Source of the DNA: CAYOOT01 sp964405665
GTDB taxonomy: Bacteria; Bdellovibrionota_C; UBA2361; SZUA-149; CAZDWZ01
Length of the DNA: 16,574 nucleotides
Direction: 5' to 3'
Assembly (NCBI GenBank): GCA_964405665.1
Contig: CAYOOT010000061.1
Span: forward strand, 1 to 16,574
A model generated the notes under the pieces. That model was not told the origin of the DNA and did not search any database. It saw nothing but the letters and a program-made list of their open reading frames with translations. How positions within the stretch are numbered: position 1 is the first letter of the stretch; each line of letters starts with the position of its first letter. Made by a program: the position numbers and the translations under genes. Below, in pieces: positions 1-6,638 of this stretch.

Positions 1-718
1 CTAAAAAGACAGCATCAACTCCTACAGCAACGGCGGCACGAGATAAATAACTTACATATTCCCTATTCCCCGAAGAACTTCCAGAACTTCCTCCCATTAT
101 TTGGACAGAATGAGTCGCATCAAAAACAACAGGAAATCCTAAATTTCTCATAATTACTAAAGAACGAAAATCCACCACTAAGTCCCGATAACCAAAACAA
201 GCCCCTCGTTCACAAAGTAAAATTTGATTATTCCCATTAATTTTAATTTTTTCTGCCGCAAATTGCATATCAGCAGGATGCAAAAATTGTCCTTTTTTTA
301 CTAAAACAGGTTTATTTGTTTCTGCGGCAGCAACTAATAAATCTGTTTGACGACAGAGAAAGGCCGGAACTTGCAAAATATCGACCACTTGAGCAGCAAG
401 TCTTACTTCTTCCGGAGAATGAATATCAGTAATTACTGGGAGTCCTACCTGTTCTTTTACTGAAGTAAGTATTTCCAAACCCTCTTCAATGCCCAGCCCT
501 CTAAAGCTTTTATTAGACGTGCGATTGGCTTTATCGTAAGAAGATTTATAAATCAGCGAAAGTCCCAACTTTTGACAGATTTCAGAAATTTTTTCTGCCA
601 TCATCAGCGCATGATCTTTTGATTCTATAACGCAAGGACCACAAATAATCGTGAGCGGTTCTCCTTTGCCAATAATAAACGACTTCCCTTGCGGTTTTGA
701 AATTAAAACTTTTTCCAT
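1..718 (-). CDS. kdsA: 3-deoxy-8-phosphooctulonate (Kdo-8-P) synthase, 3' end outside the window
   Basis: This cytosolic enzyme condenses phosphoenolpyruvate with arabinose 5-phosphate to give Kdo-8-phosphate, the committed step towards the Kdo of lipopolysaccharide. The frame starts at the ATG at 718 and runs 239 codons off the window edge, out of about 270-280 usual. Visible family motifs are CGPCVIES (residues 26-33), YKSSYDKANRTS, VITDIHSPEE, LQVPAFLCRQTDLL, KKGQFLHPADM, LCERGACFGY and VVFDATHS. Cys29 sits where metal-independent enzymes such as E. coli KdsA have Asn26, so this should be the metal-dependent class; the His of DATHS is a second metal ligand, and the Glu and Asp ligands would lie just past the edge. 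The gene follows pyrG on the same strand. The pyrG-kdsA order also occurs in Pseudomonas and other Gram-negatives, and fits the need for CTP to activate Kdo. DAHP synthase is the main alternative, but KANRTS and CRQTDLL favour KdsA. Confidence 0.95.
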   Translation of the reverse strand, partial: MEKVLISKPQGKSFIIGKGEPLTIICGPCVIESKDHALMMAEKISEICQKLGLSLIYKSSYDKANRTSNKSFRGLGIEEGLEILTSVKEQVGLPVITDIHSPEEVRLAAQVVDILQVPAFLCRQTDLLVAAAETNKPVLVKKGQFLHPADMQFAAEKIKINGNNQILLCERGACFGYRDLVVDFRSLVIMRNLGFPVVFDATHSVQIMGGSSGSSSGNREYVSYLSRAAVAVGVDAVFL

Positions 719-740
719 ATACCTTAAATCCCTTGAAGCT

Positions 741-766
741 TCATCCTACGCCAAGGCTTCGGATGA
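741..766. repeat. Small extragenic hairpin repeat between pyrG and kdsA
   Basis: TCATCC (741-746) and GGATGA (761-766) form a 6-bp stem. Inside it GCC and GGC (750-752, 755-757) form a second short stem around AA. The right flank GACAAGTCGGAGGATA repeats the GGA/TCC theme, and a perfect 10-bp palindrome TGAAGCTTCA (734-743) overlaps the left side. The sequence is more G+C-rich than its surroundings. It resembles short dispersed hairpins I remember from intergenic regions of candidate-phyla genomes, but that is recollection, not a search. It could act as an RNA hairpin in the pyrG-kdsA transcript. Confidence 0.5.
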
Positions 767-780
767 CAAGTCGGAGGATA

Positions 781-836
781 GATATTTTCTATAACTTACG
801 CGACATGGTAATGTCGCATAAGTTATGAAAATATTC
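781..836 (-). terminator. Long hairpin directly after the pyrG stop; terminator or mRNA-end structure
   Basis: The 16-base arms 791-806 and 811-826 pair at 15 of 16 positions (the exception is a G-U/C-A position) around the loop GGTA. With one bulged base at 790 the stem continues through 781-789 and 827-835, giving about 25 bp. It begins right at the pyrG stop codon (836-838). There is no clean T-run after the stem on the minus strand, so it is not a textbook intrinsic terminator. It could instead limit read-through into kdsA, stabilise a 3' end, or be a mobile palindromic repeat. Confidence 0.5.
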
Positions 837-2581
837 TAGCTTTTTGCGATTGAAGTAGTCAAATTAGCTGCTTTTACTGCTATATTTTTCAGATTGGCTT
901 TATCTTCTTTGGCTTTGTCCACCTCTATTTTTGAGCTAATCGATTTTTTACTTTTATTTTTCTGAGTATCACGATTAGCTAATGCGGCAGTGACGTAGCT
1001 CACAAATAAAGGATGGGGTTGTAGTGGTCGGGAACAAAACTCCGGATGAAATTGCACTCCGACAAACCAGGGATGTGAGGGAACTTCTACAATTTCAACT
1101 AAATTATTATCCGGAGACACTCCTGACATCAGCATTCCTTTCGCCTCTAAATCTTTACGGTATTTATTATTTACTTCCCAACGATGTCGATGTCTTTCAG
1201 AAATATGCTGAGCATTATAAATTTGTTCTGCTTTTGTTCCTGGACGAAGATCACAAGGATAGGCGCCTAAGCGCATCGTTGCTCCCATCCCATCTCTTTT
1301 CTTCTGATCTTCCATCAAATGAATCACTTCATCAGGAGTCTCGGGAACAAATTCACCACTAGCTGCTTCTTTTAAGCCCAGTACATTTCTGGAAAATTCC
1401 ACCACTGCCATTTGTAGTCCCAAACAAATTCCTAAATAAGGAATATTATTTTCTCTGGCATATTGCACAGCTTGGATTTTTCCTTCAGCTCCTCGTTTCC
1501 CAAATCCACCGGGAACCAATATCGCATCGGCAGTTTTTAACTCTTCGGGAAGAATGCCTGTTTTTTCTATTGCTTCAGAATCGATGTAGCGAATATCCAC
1601 TAAACATTCATTGCTTAAGCCCCCATGCACCAAAGCTTCATTCAAACTCTTATAAGATTCTTTAAGATCCACATATTTACCAACCATCGCTATGGAAACA
1701 GAACCATTTTTTGGTTTCTTAATAATCTCTGAAACTTTTTCCCAAGCTTCAAGATTCGGCGTGCCAGTCCAAATATTTAACTTCTCACAAACCCTGTCAT
1801 CCAAACCTTCTTCATTTAACATCAAAGGAACATCATAAATCGATGTGACATCGGTTGCTGTAACCACACAATTCTTATCAACGTTGCAGTAAAGAGCAAT
1901 TTTTTCTTTAGCTTTTTGATCGAGCTGTCTGTCGCAACGTAAAATGATTATATCCGGTTGAATCCCGACACTGGTTAATTGATGTACGCTATGTTGAGTA
2001 GGTTTTGTTTTCAACTCTCCCGCTGCAGCGATATAAGGTACCAGTGTTAGATGTATGAAAAGAACATTCTCCCTACCGACATCATGACGAATTTGACGAA
2101 TTGCTTCTAGAAAAGGCAGTCCTTCAATATCCCCGACAGTTCCACCAATTTCGCCCAGTAAAATATCGTATCCGTCACCTGCTTGTAAAATTCGACGCTT
2201 TATTTCATCTGTAACATGAGGAATCACCTGCACGGTGCCCCCTAAGTAATCACCTCTTCTTTCATTTTTAATTACGGTATCGTAAACCAACCCGGCAGTA
2301 AAATTGTTTACTTTGCTCATGCGCACAGAAAGAAAGCGCTCATAATGCCCGAGATCTAAATCTGTTTCAGCACCATCATCGGTTACAAAAACCTCTCCAT
2401 GTTGAAAAGGGCTCATTGTTCCAGGATCAACATTTAAATAAGGGTCAATTTTGCAAATATTAACCTTTAATCCTCTACTCTCTAACAATGCTCCAAGGGA
2501 TGCTCCAGTTAGACCTTTACCCAAAGAGGAAACCACACCTCCTGTTACAAAAATATACTTTGTCGCTCTTACAGAGGCCAT
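836..2581 (-). CDS. pyrG: CTP synthase (glutamine-hydrolysing)
   Basis: The enzyme makes CTP from UTP, ATP and glutamine in the cytosol, the last step of pyrimidine nucleotide synthesis. Residues 1-270 form the synthetase domain: the N-terminal KYIFVTGGVVSSLGKG carries the P-loop, followed by KIDPYLNVDPGTMSP, HGEVFVTDDGAETDLDLGHY and GGTVGDIE. Residues 297-535 are the glutamine amidotransferase: GGFGKRG (358-364), nucleophile Cys386 in LGICLGLQ, and His512 and Glu514 in FHPEF. At 581 residues it exceeds the usual 535-550; the excess is a Lys-rich tail from about 538 (many K, S, A) that looks disordered. The start is supported by AAGGAAG a few bases upstream. kdsA follows on the same strand. 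Confidence 0.98.
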   Translation of the reverse strand: MASVRATKYIFVTGGVVSSLGKGLTGASLGALLESRGLKVNICKIDPYLNVDPGTMSPFQHGEVFVTDDGAETDLDLGHYERFLSVRMSKVNNFTAGLVYDTVIKNERRGDYLGGTVQVIPHVTDEIKRRILQAGDGYDILLGEIGGTVGDIEGLPFLEAIRQIRHDVGRENVLFIHLTLVPYIAAAGELKTKPTQHSVHQLTSVGIQPDIIILRCDRQLDQKAKEKIALYCNVDKNCVVTATDVTSIYDVPLMLNEEGLDDRVCEKLNIWTGTPNLEAWEKVSEIIKKPKNGSVSIAMVGKYVDLKESYKSLNEALVHGGLSNECLVDIRYIDSEAIEKTGILPEELKTADAILVPGGFGKRGAEGKIQAVQYARENNIPYLGICLGLQMAVVEFSRNVLGLKEAASGEFVPETPDEVIHLMEDQKKRDGMGATMRLGAYPCDLRPGTKAEQIYNAQHISERHRHRWEVNNKYRKDLEAKGMLMSGVSPDNNLVEIVEVPSHPWFVGVQFHPEFCSRPLQPHPLFVSYVTAALANRDTQKNKSKKSISSKIEVDKAKEDKANLKNIAVKAANLTTSIAKS

Positions 2582-2606
2582 AAACTTCCTTCAATTTAAG
2601 TTATAT

Positions 2607-2612
2607 ATTATA
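2607..2612 (-). promoter_or_regulatory. pyrG: Candidate -10 box upstream of pyrG
   Basis: Read on the minus strand this is a perfect TATAAT, 26 to 31 bases before the pyrG ATG. No good -35 hexamer lies 16-18 bases further upstream. The 187-bp gap to the solute-binding-protein gene supports an independent promoter here. Apart from this box the gap is AT-rich and featureless to me. Confidence 0.35.
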
Positions 2613-2768
2613 GCCATTTGGCTAGGGGAGAGTTTGAGAAACTAAGCAATGAGAATCATTGACTTAAATTTTTCTCCTTGGGAATAAGAAGATAGCATTA
2701 AGTAAATTATAAATCAAACTGTAATTCAAAAATTTTTAAGGCTGAATTTAATCAGTCTAGAAACAATT

Positions 2769-3857
2769 TTAATACAAAACTTCTTGCTGATTTTTATTTA
2801 AGTACCAAATATTTTGTTTAATTCCTGTAAAAACATTTTGCGCATCAAACTCCAATGTTGTTTCAAATAATTTTACTTTTGAAGTTTTTAAAAATTGAAT
2901 GCTATTTCCACTATGCATCGCTTTTTCTGCCAGATGCAAAGCAGCATATCCCAAATCTGCATTAAGGTACGGCGCTTTATGATAGTGATCTTTGAACCTT
3001 TGAGAAAATGTTGGAGAATAATTTTCTCTTTTTGTAAAATATAATTGCGGCAAGTCTTTTGCTGACATTAGTTTTTGATCGAGCAAGTCTTGCACAATAG
3101 AATTACTTAAATAAACAGGTTTTTTTATTCCTAGATTATTTATTCGTTTAAAAATATTAACTAAACTACTAGGCTGAGCATCAATATAAATAACATCAGG
3201 GTTTAAACTTTTTAATTTCAAAAGATTTGTATTCACGTCAGAAGCATTGACATCGGCATATTGAATCGCTCCCACAAACCTTCTTCCTTCCTTGGAAAAT
3301 AATTCTTCCATTGCCGATTGCAAAGTTGAGCCAAAATCGGAAACAAATCTAACAATAGCCGCTGTTTTCCATGCTTTTTCTTGGACAAGTGGTTCATAAA
3401 TTCTCACCCAATCTCTTAAATCACCGCCCATGATAAAATAATTTTCCCCAAATACCGTACCTTCACTAAGTAAAGTTTCACAGGAAAGAATGGGAATATT
3501 TTGTTTTTCCGCAATTTTTATAATACTTTTAATCCACCAGCTTCCGGTGATAATCAAATTAACTTTTTTTAGATCTACCAGATTGCGGTAAGCAGTAAGT
3601 GTATTTTTAGATTCTGAACCATCATCTTCTATTTCCAGTGTAATTTCTTTTCCTTCTTTTTCTAAATCAGCTACCGCCAAATTCACTCCCTCCAAAACTG
3701 CATTGCCATAATTTGCGGCAAATCCGGAAAGAGATCCCAGATAGCCAATGTGCAACTTCTGCTGCGGGTACCTTTTTTCTTCTGCCTTGGAATCCTTTAA
3801 AGGAGCAATGATCTGAATAATGAGAAATATTATTAGAAAGAAAAATTTTTGTTTCAT
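2769..3857 (-). CDS. Secreted periplasmic-type solute-binding protein (LivJ-like, Peripla_BP_6 fold)
   Basis: A 362-residue type I periplasmic binding protein of the branched-chain-amino-acid/amide ABC-receptor family. Residues 1-25 are a signal peptide: Lys at 2 and 4, a hydrophobic run FFFLIIFLIIQIIA, then SKA before EE. There is no lipobox Cys, so it should be released or periplasmic. Mature-domain landmarks are IGYLGSLSGFAANYG (37-51), followed by the helix GVNLAVADLEKEG typical of the family, IITGSWW (about 103-109), RFVSDFGSTLQSAMEELF and PDVIYIDAQPSS. No permease or ATPase gene is adjacent, so it may serve a transporter elsewhere or act as a sensor. Its ATG lies one base after the stop of the TrmB-type regulator, with GAGGTGA (3864-3870) inside the regulator's end at ideal spacing, so the two are probably translationally coupled. 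The ligand cannot be read from the sequence. Confidence 0.85.
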   Translation of the reverse strand: MKQKFFFLIIFLIIQIIAPLKDSKAEEKRYPQQKLHIGYLGSLSGFAANYGNAVLEGVNLAVADLEKEGKEITLEIEDDGSESKNTLTAYRNLVDLKKVNLIITGSWWIKSIIKIAEKQNIPILSCETLLSEGTVFGENYFIMGGDLRDWVRIYEPLVQEKAWKTAAIVRFVSDFGSTLQSAMEELFSKEGRRFVGAIQYADVNASDVNTNLLKLKSLNPDVIYIDAQPSSLVNIFKRINNLGIKKPVYLSNSIVQDLLDQKLMSAKDLPQLYFTKRENYSPTFSQRFKDHYHKAPYLNADLGYAALHLAEKAMHSGNSIQFLKTSKVKLFETTLEFDAQNVFTGIKQNIWYLNKNQQEVLY

Positions 3858-3858
3858 A

Positions 3859-4632
3859 TTAGTTCACCTCAAAATTGCTTGCTCCTAACCAGGAAAGATT
3901 AAAAATAGCTCGTGAAGTATCAGCATAAACCTGACTTTTAATCACAACTGCCAGATGCTCGCCTGGATTTAAGGAGATGATACTGACATTATCGTCATAT
4001 ATATAAACCAGGTTTTCTAAATAAAATTCCCGGGGATTTACAAAAAGCAAATTGATTTTTGATTCAATATATTCTTTGGGTAAAATATCTTGGAGAACAT
4101 TTTCGCTATCTTTATGATAGTTGGAAATGATTTTAAAACTAAGATCTTTTTTAATTAATTTCGGCCAGAAATCTTTTAAGAGTGTAAAATATTTTTCCTT
4201 AAAACTCTGTAGGTTTGTATAATTTAAAACAGTAGTTTTACTTTCAAGAATTTGATTCAATACAGTTCGCACTCCTTCCTTGCTATCGTAAGATCGGATT
4301 TTAGGAACTTTTCCGCCAATACTTTTTTGCAACTCCAATAAAGTTGGAACTATTTTTTGGGCAAGCAAATATTTTTCACTGGAATCAGAAAGAATACGCT
4401 CCGGGTTTTCCGGAAGGTAATATTTTAAATTCTTTTTTTCGGTAACACTAATATATCCCTTTTCACTTAAAGTTTTTAGAATATGGTAACAATTTGTTCT
4501 ATTAACTGAAGCTCTCTTGGCTATCAGACTGACATACGCTCCACCCAGCTCAAGCAGACAATAATAGACCTTGGCTTCCGGCTCGGTTAAACCGATTCGG
4601 CAAAGCGAATTGGTAATTTCTTCTAAATTCAT
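3859..4632 (-). CDS. TrmB-family transcriptional regulator (first copy)
   Basis: A 257-residue DNA-binding protein. Residues 1-72 are a TrmB-type winged helix: IGLTEPEAKVYYCLLELG, then the recognition-helix region RASVNRTNCYHILKTLSEKG and a wing ending in LKYYLPENPE. A helical linker (about 78-108) leads to an effector-type domain with VLNYTN, FKIISNYH, VYIYDDNVSII and a closing FNLSWLGAS. TrmB proteins of archaea sense sugars; what this one senses is unknown. It is the first gene of a two-gene operon with the solute-binding protein, which suggests it controls uptake or sensing of that protein's ligand. There is no Shine-Dalgarno before the ATG, and the promoter placement suggests a leaderless mRNA. 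It diverges from the Cys-rich gene at 4808. Confidence 0.88.
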   Translation of the reverse strand: MNLEEITNSLCRIGLTEPEAKVYYCLLELGGAYVSLIAKRASVNRTNCYHILKTLSEKGYISVTEKKNLKYYLPENPERILSDSSEKYLLAQKIVPTLLELQKSIGGKVPKIRSYDSKEGVRTVLNQILESKTTVLNYTNLQSFKEKYFTLLKDFWPKLIKKDLSFKIISNYHKDSENVLQDILPKEYIESKINLLFVNPREFYLENLVYIYDDNVSIISLNPGEHLAVVIKSQVYADTSRAIFNLSWLGASNFEVN

Positions 4633-4638
4633 AAACCG

Positions 4639-4666
4639 AATTTATAAGAATCAAAGCTTTTGTCAA
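4639..4666 (-). promoter_or_regulatory. Promoter of the first TrmB-type gene, with an overlapping imperfect dyad
   Basis: Read on the minus strand, a perfect -35 TTGACA (4666-4661) is followed 16 bases later by TAAATT (4644-4639). The predicted transcription start falls at or within a base or two of the ATG at 4632, leaving no leader. An imperfect dyad of the form TTGT-N2-AT-N4-AT-N2-ACAA (4660-4679) covers the -35, and AAAGCTTT (4653-4660) lies in the spacer. Either could be an autoregulatory operator; that part is inference. Confidence 0.55.
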
Positions 4667-4721
4667 TACTCATCAACAATATTAGTCATTTTAAAATATA
4701 CTTAACTATCTAATATTACGT

Positions 4722-4748
4722 GATTATTTTATTATCATAAAAATAATC
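4722..4748. promoter_or_regulatory. 27-bp dyad in the divergent region before the first Cys-rich gene
   Basis: GATTATTTT (4722-4730) and AAAATAATC (4740-4748) are perfect inverted repeats around a 9-base centre. The centre-to-centre distance of the arms is 18 bp, suitable for a dimeric regulator. It lies in the 175-bp gap between the divergent TrmB-type gene and the Cys-rich gene, about 60 bp before the latter's ATG. The composition is very AT-rich, so chance is a real alternative. Confidence 0.35.
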
Positions 4749-4807
4749 TAACATCTTTTATCAAACTCTATGGACATGAAGAGAAAAATACTTCATTAAG
4801 CTTTGCT

Positions 4808-6478
4808 ATGAAAACTGACACTAATCATCTTTGTTTAAATTGTTCCAATAAATTTACTCTGACCAATGAGGACTATAATTTCTTGGATAAGTTTAAAGTT
4901 CCTCCCCCTAAGTGTTGTCCCGAGTGTCGGCAACAACGTCGACTCGCCAGTAACAATGAAATGAATCTGTATCATCGCACTTGCGATTTGAGTGGAGAAA
5001 AAATCATTTCTAATTATTCCTCCGACAAACCATATAAAGTTTATGCCTGCAAAGCCTGGTGGTCCAAAGAATGGGATGCCTGTGATTATGGTAAAGATTA
5101 TGATTTTTCCCGACCATTTTTTGAACAATATGCCGATCTATTAAAAGCAGTGCCCCATGATGCACGAAGAGTAAATTATCTTTTAGATGAAAATTCTGAT
5201 TTTACTAATTATGCCGGCAGTAATAAAGATTGCTATTTGATTTTTCATGCTGATAATAACCGAGACTGCTTTTATGGATACGGCATAAAATTCTGCACTA
5301 GTAGTAGTGACTGTTACAATCTTTTTGACTCTGAACTTTGTTATCAAAGTATTGATTGTAAGAAATGTTACAATTTAAAATACTCGCAAAATTGTATCAA
5401 TTGTTATGATAGCTATTTCTTAAATGATTGTATTGGCTGCAAAAACTGTATTGCTTGCAAAAATCTGGTACAAAAAGAATTTTACATATTCAATAAACAA
5501 TATACCAAGAAAGAATATCAAAACTTTCTTCAAAAAAACAACTTTGGCTCCAACACGATAATAGAAAAAATCAGCAATGAACATCAACAACTTTGTTCAA
5601 CTTTGCCTTACCGAAATCTAAGAATGATTCAAACGGAAGATTGTTTTGGCGATCAATTAATCGAATGCAAAAATGTCACAAATTCTTTTGATATAGCAAA
5701 TTTAAGAGATGGTCGTTATTGCTATCAGCTTTATAACAACACCAAAGATTTCATGGACGTTTATCAGTTTGGACTGAATTCAGAACTTGTTTATGAGTCA
5801 TCGATTGTCGGATACAATGCCAATAATATAAAATTTTGTCACAGTTGCACAGAACAAGTAAGCGATCTTAGTTATAGTCAACTTTGTTATCATTCCAGTT
5901 CATTATTTGGCTGTTTTGCGATGAGACATAAACAACATTGCATTCTTAATAAATCCTATAACAAGCACGAATATGAACAATTAATTCCAAAAATTATTGC
6001 TCAGATGAAAGAAACAGGAGAATATGGAGAATTCTTCCCAATTATACATTCCCCTTTTGCTTACAACGAAAGCATGGCTCAACTCTATTATCCTCTTACC
6101 AAAGAAGAATGTTTAGCCAAAGGCTATCAATGGAAAGAGGAAGAAGTTGAAATAAAATATCAAGGCAATTCCCCTCAAGTGCCGGACTCAATCCAGGAAG
6201 CAACTGAGGATATTACAAAACAAATATTTAGCTGTGAAACTACAAATAAACATTATAAGATTATTCCCCAGGAATTTAAATTTTACAAAAACAACAATAT
6301 TCCCCTTCCGACAAAATGTTTTAACCAAAGACACAAAGATAGATTGGCTAAAAGAAACCCCAGAAAAATAATTCCGGCTAAATGCAATAATTGTCAAAAA
6401 GAAATTTTATCTACACAAGATCCTCAAGCAAAAAGGATAGTTTATTGCGGAGAGTGTTTTGAAGCGGTTTTGGAATAA
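4808..6478 (+). CDS. Large Cys-rich zinc-ribbon protein, unknown function (first paralogue)
   Basis: A 556-residue soluble protein with 37 cysteines and no signal peptide or membrane segment. The N-terminus is a zinc ribbon of the type called probable zinc-ribbon domain (zf-trcl): C9-x2-C12 and C37-x2-C40, with FLDKFKVPPPKCCPECRQQRR. Residues about 142-217 are a Cys-Tyr-rich repeat: Cys at 142, 154 and 178, then CxxC pairs at 184/187, 196/199 and 208/211, all multiples of 12 apart, plus 214/217, suggesting a solenoid with Cys stacked at regular turns. A second Cys-rich stretch spans about 279-378. The C-terminus has QRHKDRLAKRNPRK (507-520) and a closing ribbon, C526/C529 and C547/C550. It is clearly related to the protein at 11210-12862. 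Metal binding, probably zinc, is inferred from the paired CxxC motifs; enzymatic activity cannot be assigned. The ATG has no clear Shine-Dalgarno. It is divergent from a TrmB-type regulator. Confidence 0.85.
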   Translation: MKTDTNHLCLNCSNKFTLTNEDYNFLDKFKVPPPKCCPECRQQRRLASNNEMNLYHRTCDLSGEKIISNYSSDKPYKVYACKAWWSKEWDACDYGKDYDFSRPFFEQYADLLKAVPHDARRVNYLLDENSDFTNYAGSNKDCYLIFHADNNRDCFYGYGIKFCTSSSDCYNLFDSELCYQSIDCKKCYNLKYSQNCINCYDSYFLNDCIGCKNCIACKNLVQKEFYIFNKQYTKKEYQNFLQKNNFGSNTIIEKISNEHQQLCSTLPYRNLRMIQTEDCFGDQLIECKNVTNSFDIANLRDGRYCYQLYNNTKDFMDVYQFGLNSELVYESSIVGYNANNIKFCHSCTEQVSDLSYSQLCYHSSSLFGCFAMRHKQHCILNKSYNKHEYEQLIPKIIAQMKETGEYGEFFPIIHSPFAYNESMAQLYYPLTKEECLAKGYQWKEEEVEIKYQGNSPQVPDSIQEATEDITKQIFSCETTNKHYKIIPQEFKFYKNNNIPLPTKCFNQRHKDRLAKRNPRKIIPAKCNNCQKEILSTQDPQAKRIVYCGECFEAVLE

Positions 6479-6623
6479 CTGGAGCGCGGACGTCCTCGTC
6501 CGCAACCTGGAACACAGTAAATCAGAGATTCTCAAGGCAAATGATAATTTTCTTTTTCGGTTAACTTTGAGACTTCTGTCTGAAATACGACCCAGGTTGC
6601 GGACGAGGACGTCCGCGCTCCAG
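6479..6623. repeat. 145-bp BIME/MITE-like element: two REP-type palindromes as perfect 32-bp inverted arms
   Basis: The arms 6479-6510 and 6592-6623 are perfect reverse complements over 32 bp. Each contains GGAG followed by a GC-rich hairpin, GCGGACG-TCCT-CGTCCGC (7-bp stem, 4-base loop). That is the layout of REP elements mobilised by REP-associated tyrosine transposases (RAYTs): a GTAG/GGAG tetranucleotide next to a palindrome. The 81-bp middle holds a further imperfect inverted repeat, 6523-6537 against 6565-6578. The left arm begins at the base after the stop of the Cys-rich gene, and the right arm ends 15 bp before the end of the convergent gene, so the structure could also serve as a two-way terminator. 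No RAYT gene is in the window. A single related copy is at 11105-11125. Confidence 0.85.
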
Positions 6624-6638
6624 TAAAATAAGTTCCTG

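Noticed and set aside
1024..1362. 112-codon open frame on the plus strand inside pyrG.
   Set aside because: It lies antisense to a certain enzyme gene, has no ribosome site and no recognisable domain; it is a shadow of the pyrG coding pattern.
4770..4799. Nine-codon leader frame (MDMKRKILH) just before the first Cys-rich gene.
   Set aside because: There is no good ribosome site and no sign of attenuation structure; it is too short to separate from chance.
6479..6623. CRISPR-like or attachment-site interpretation of the repeated GC-rich segment.
   Set aside because: There are only two copies, in inverted orientation, with internal hairpins and no integrase or cas gene; the REP/BIME reading fits better.
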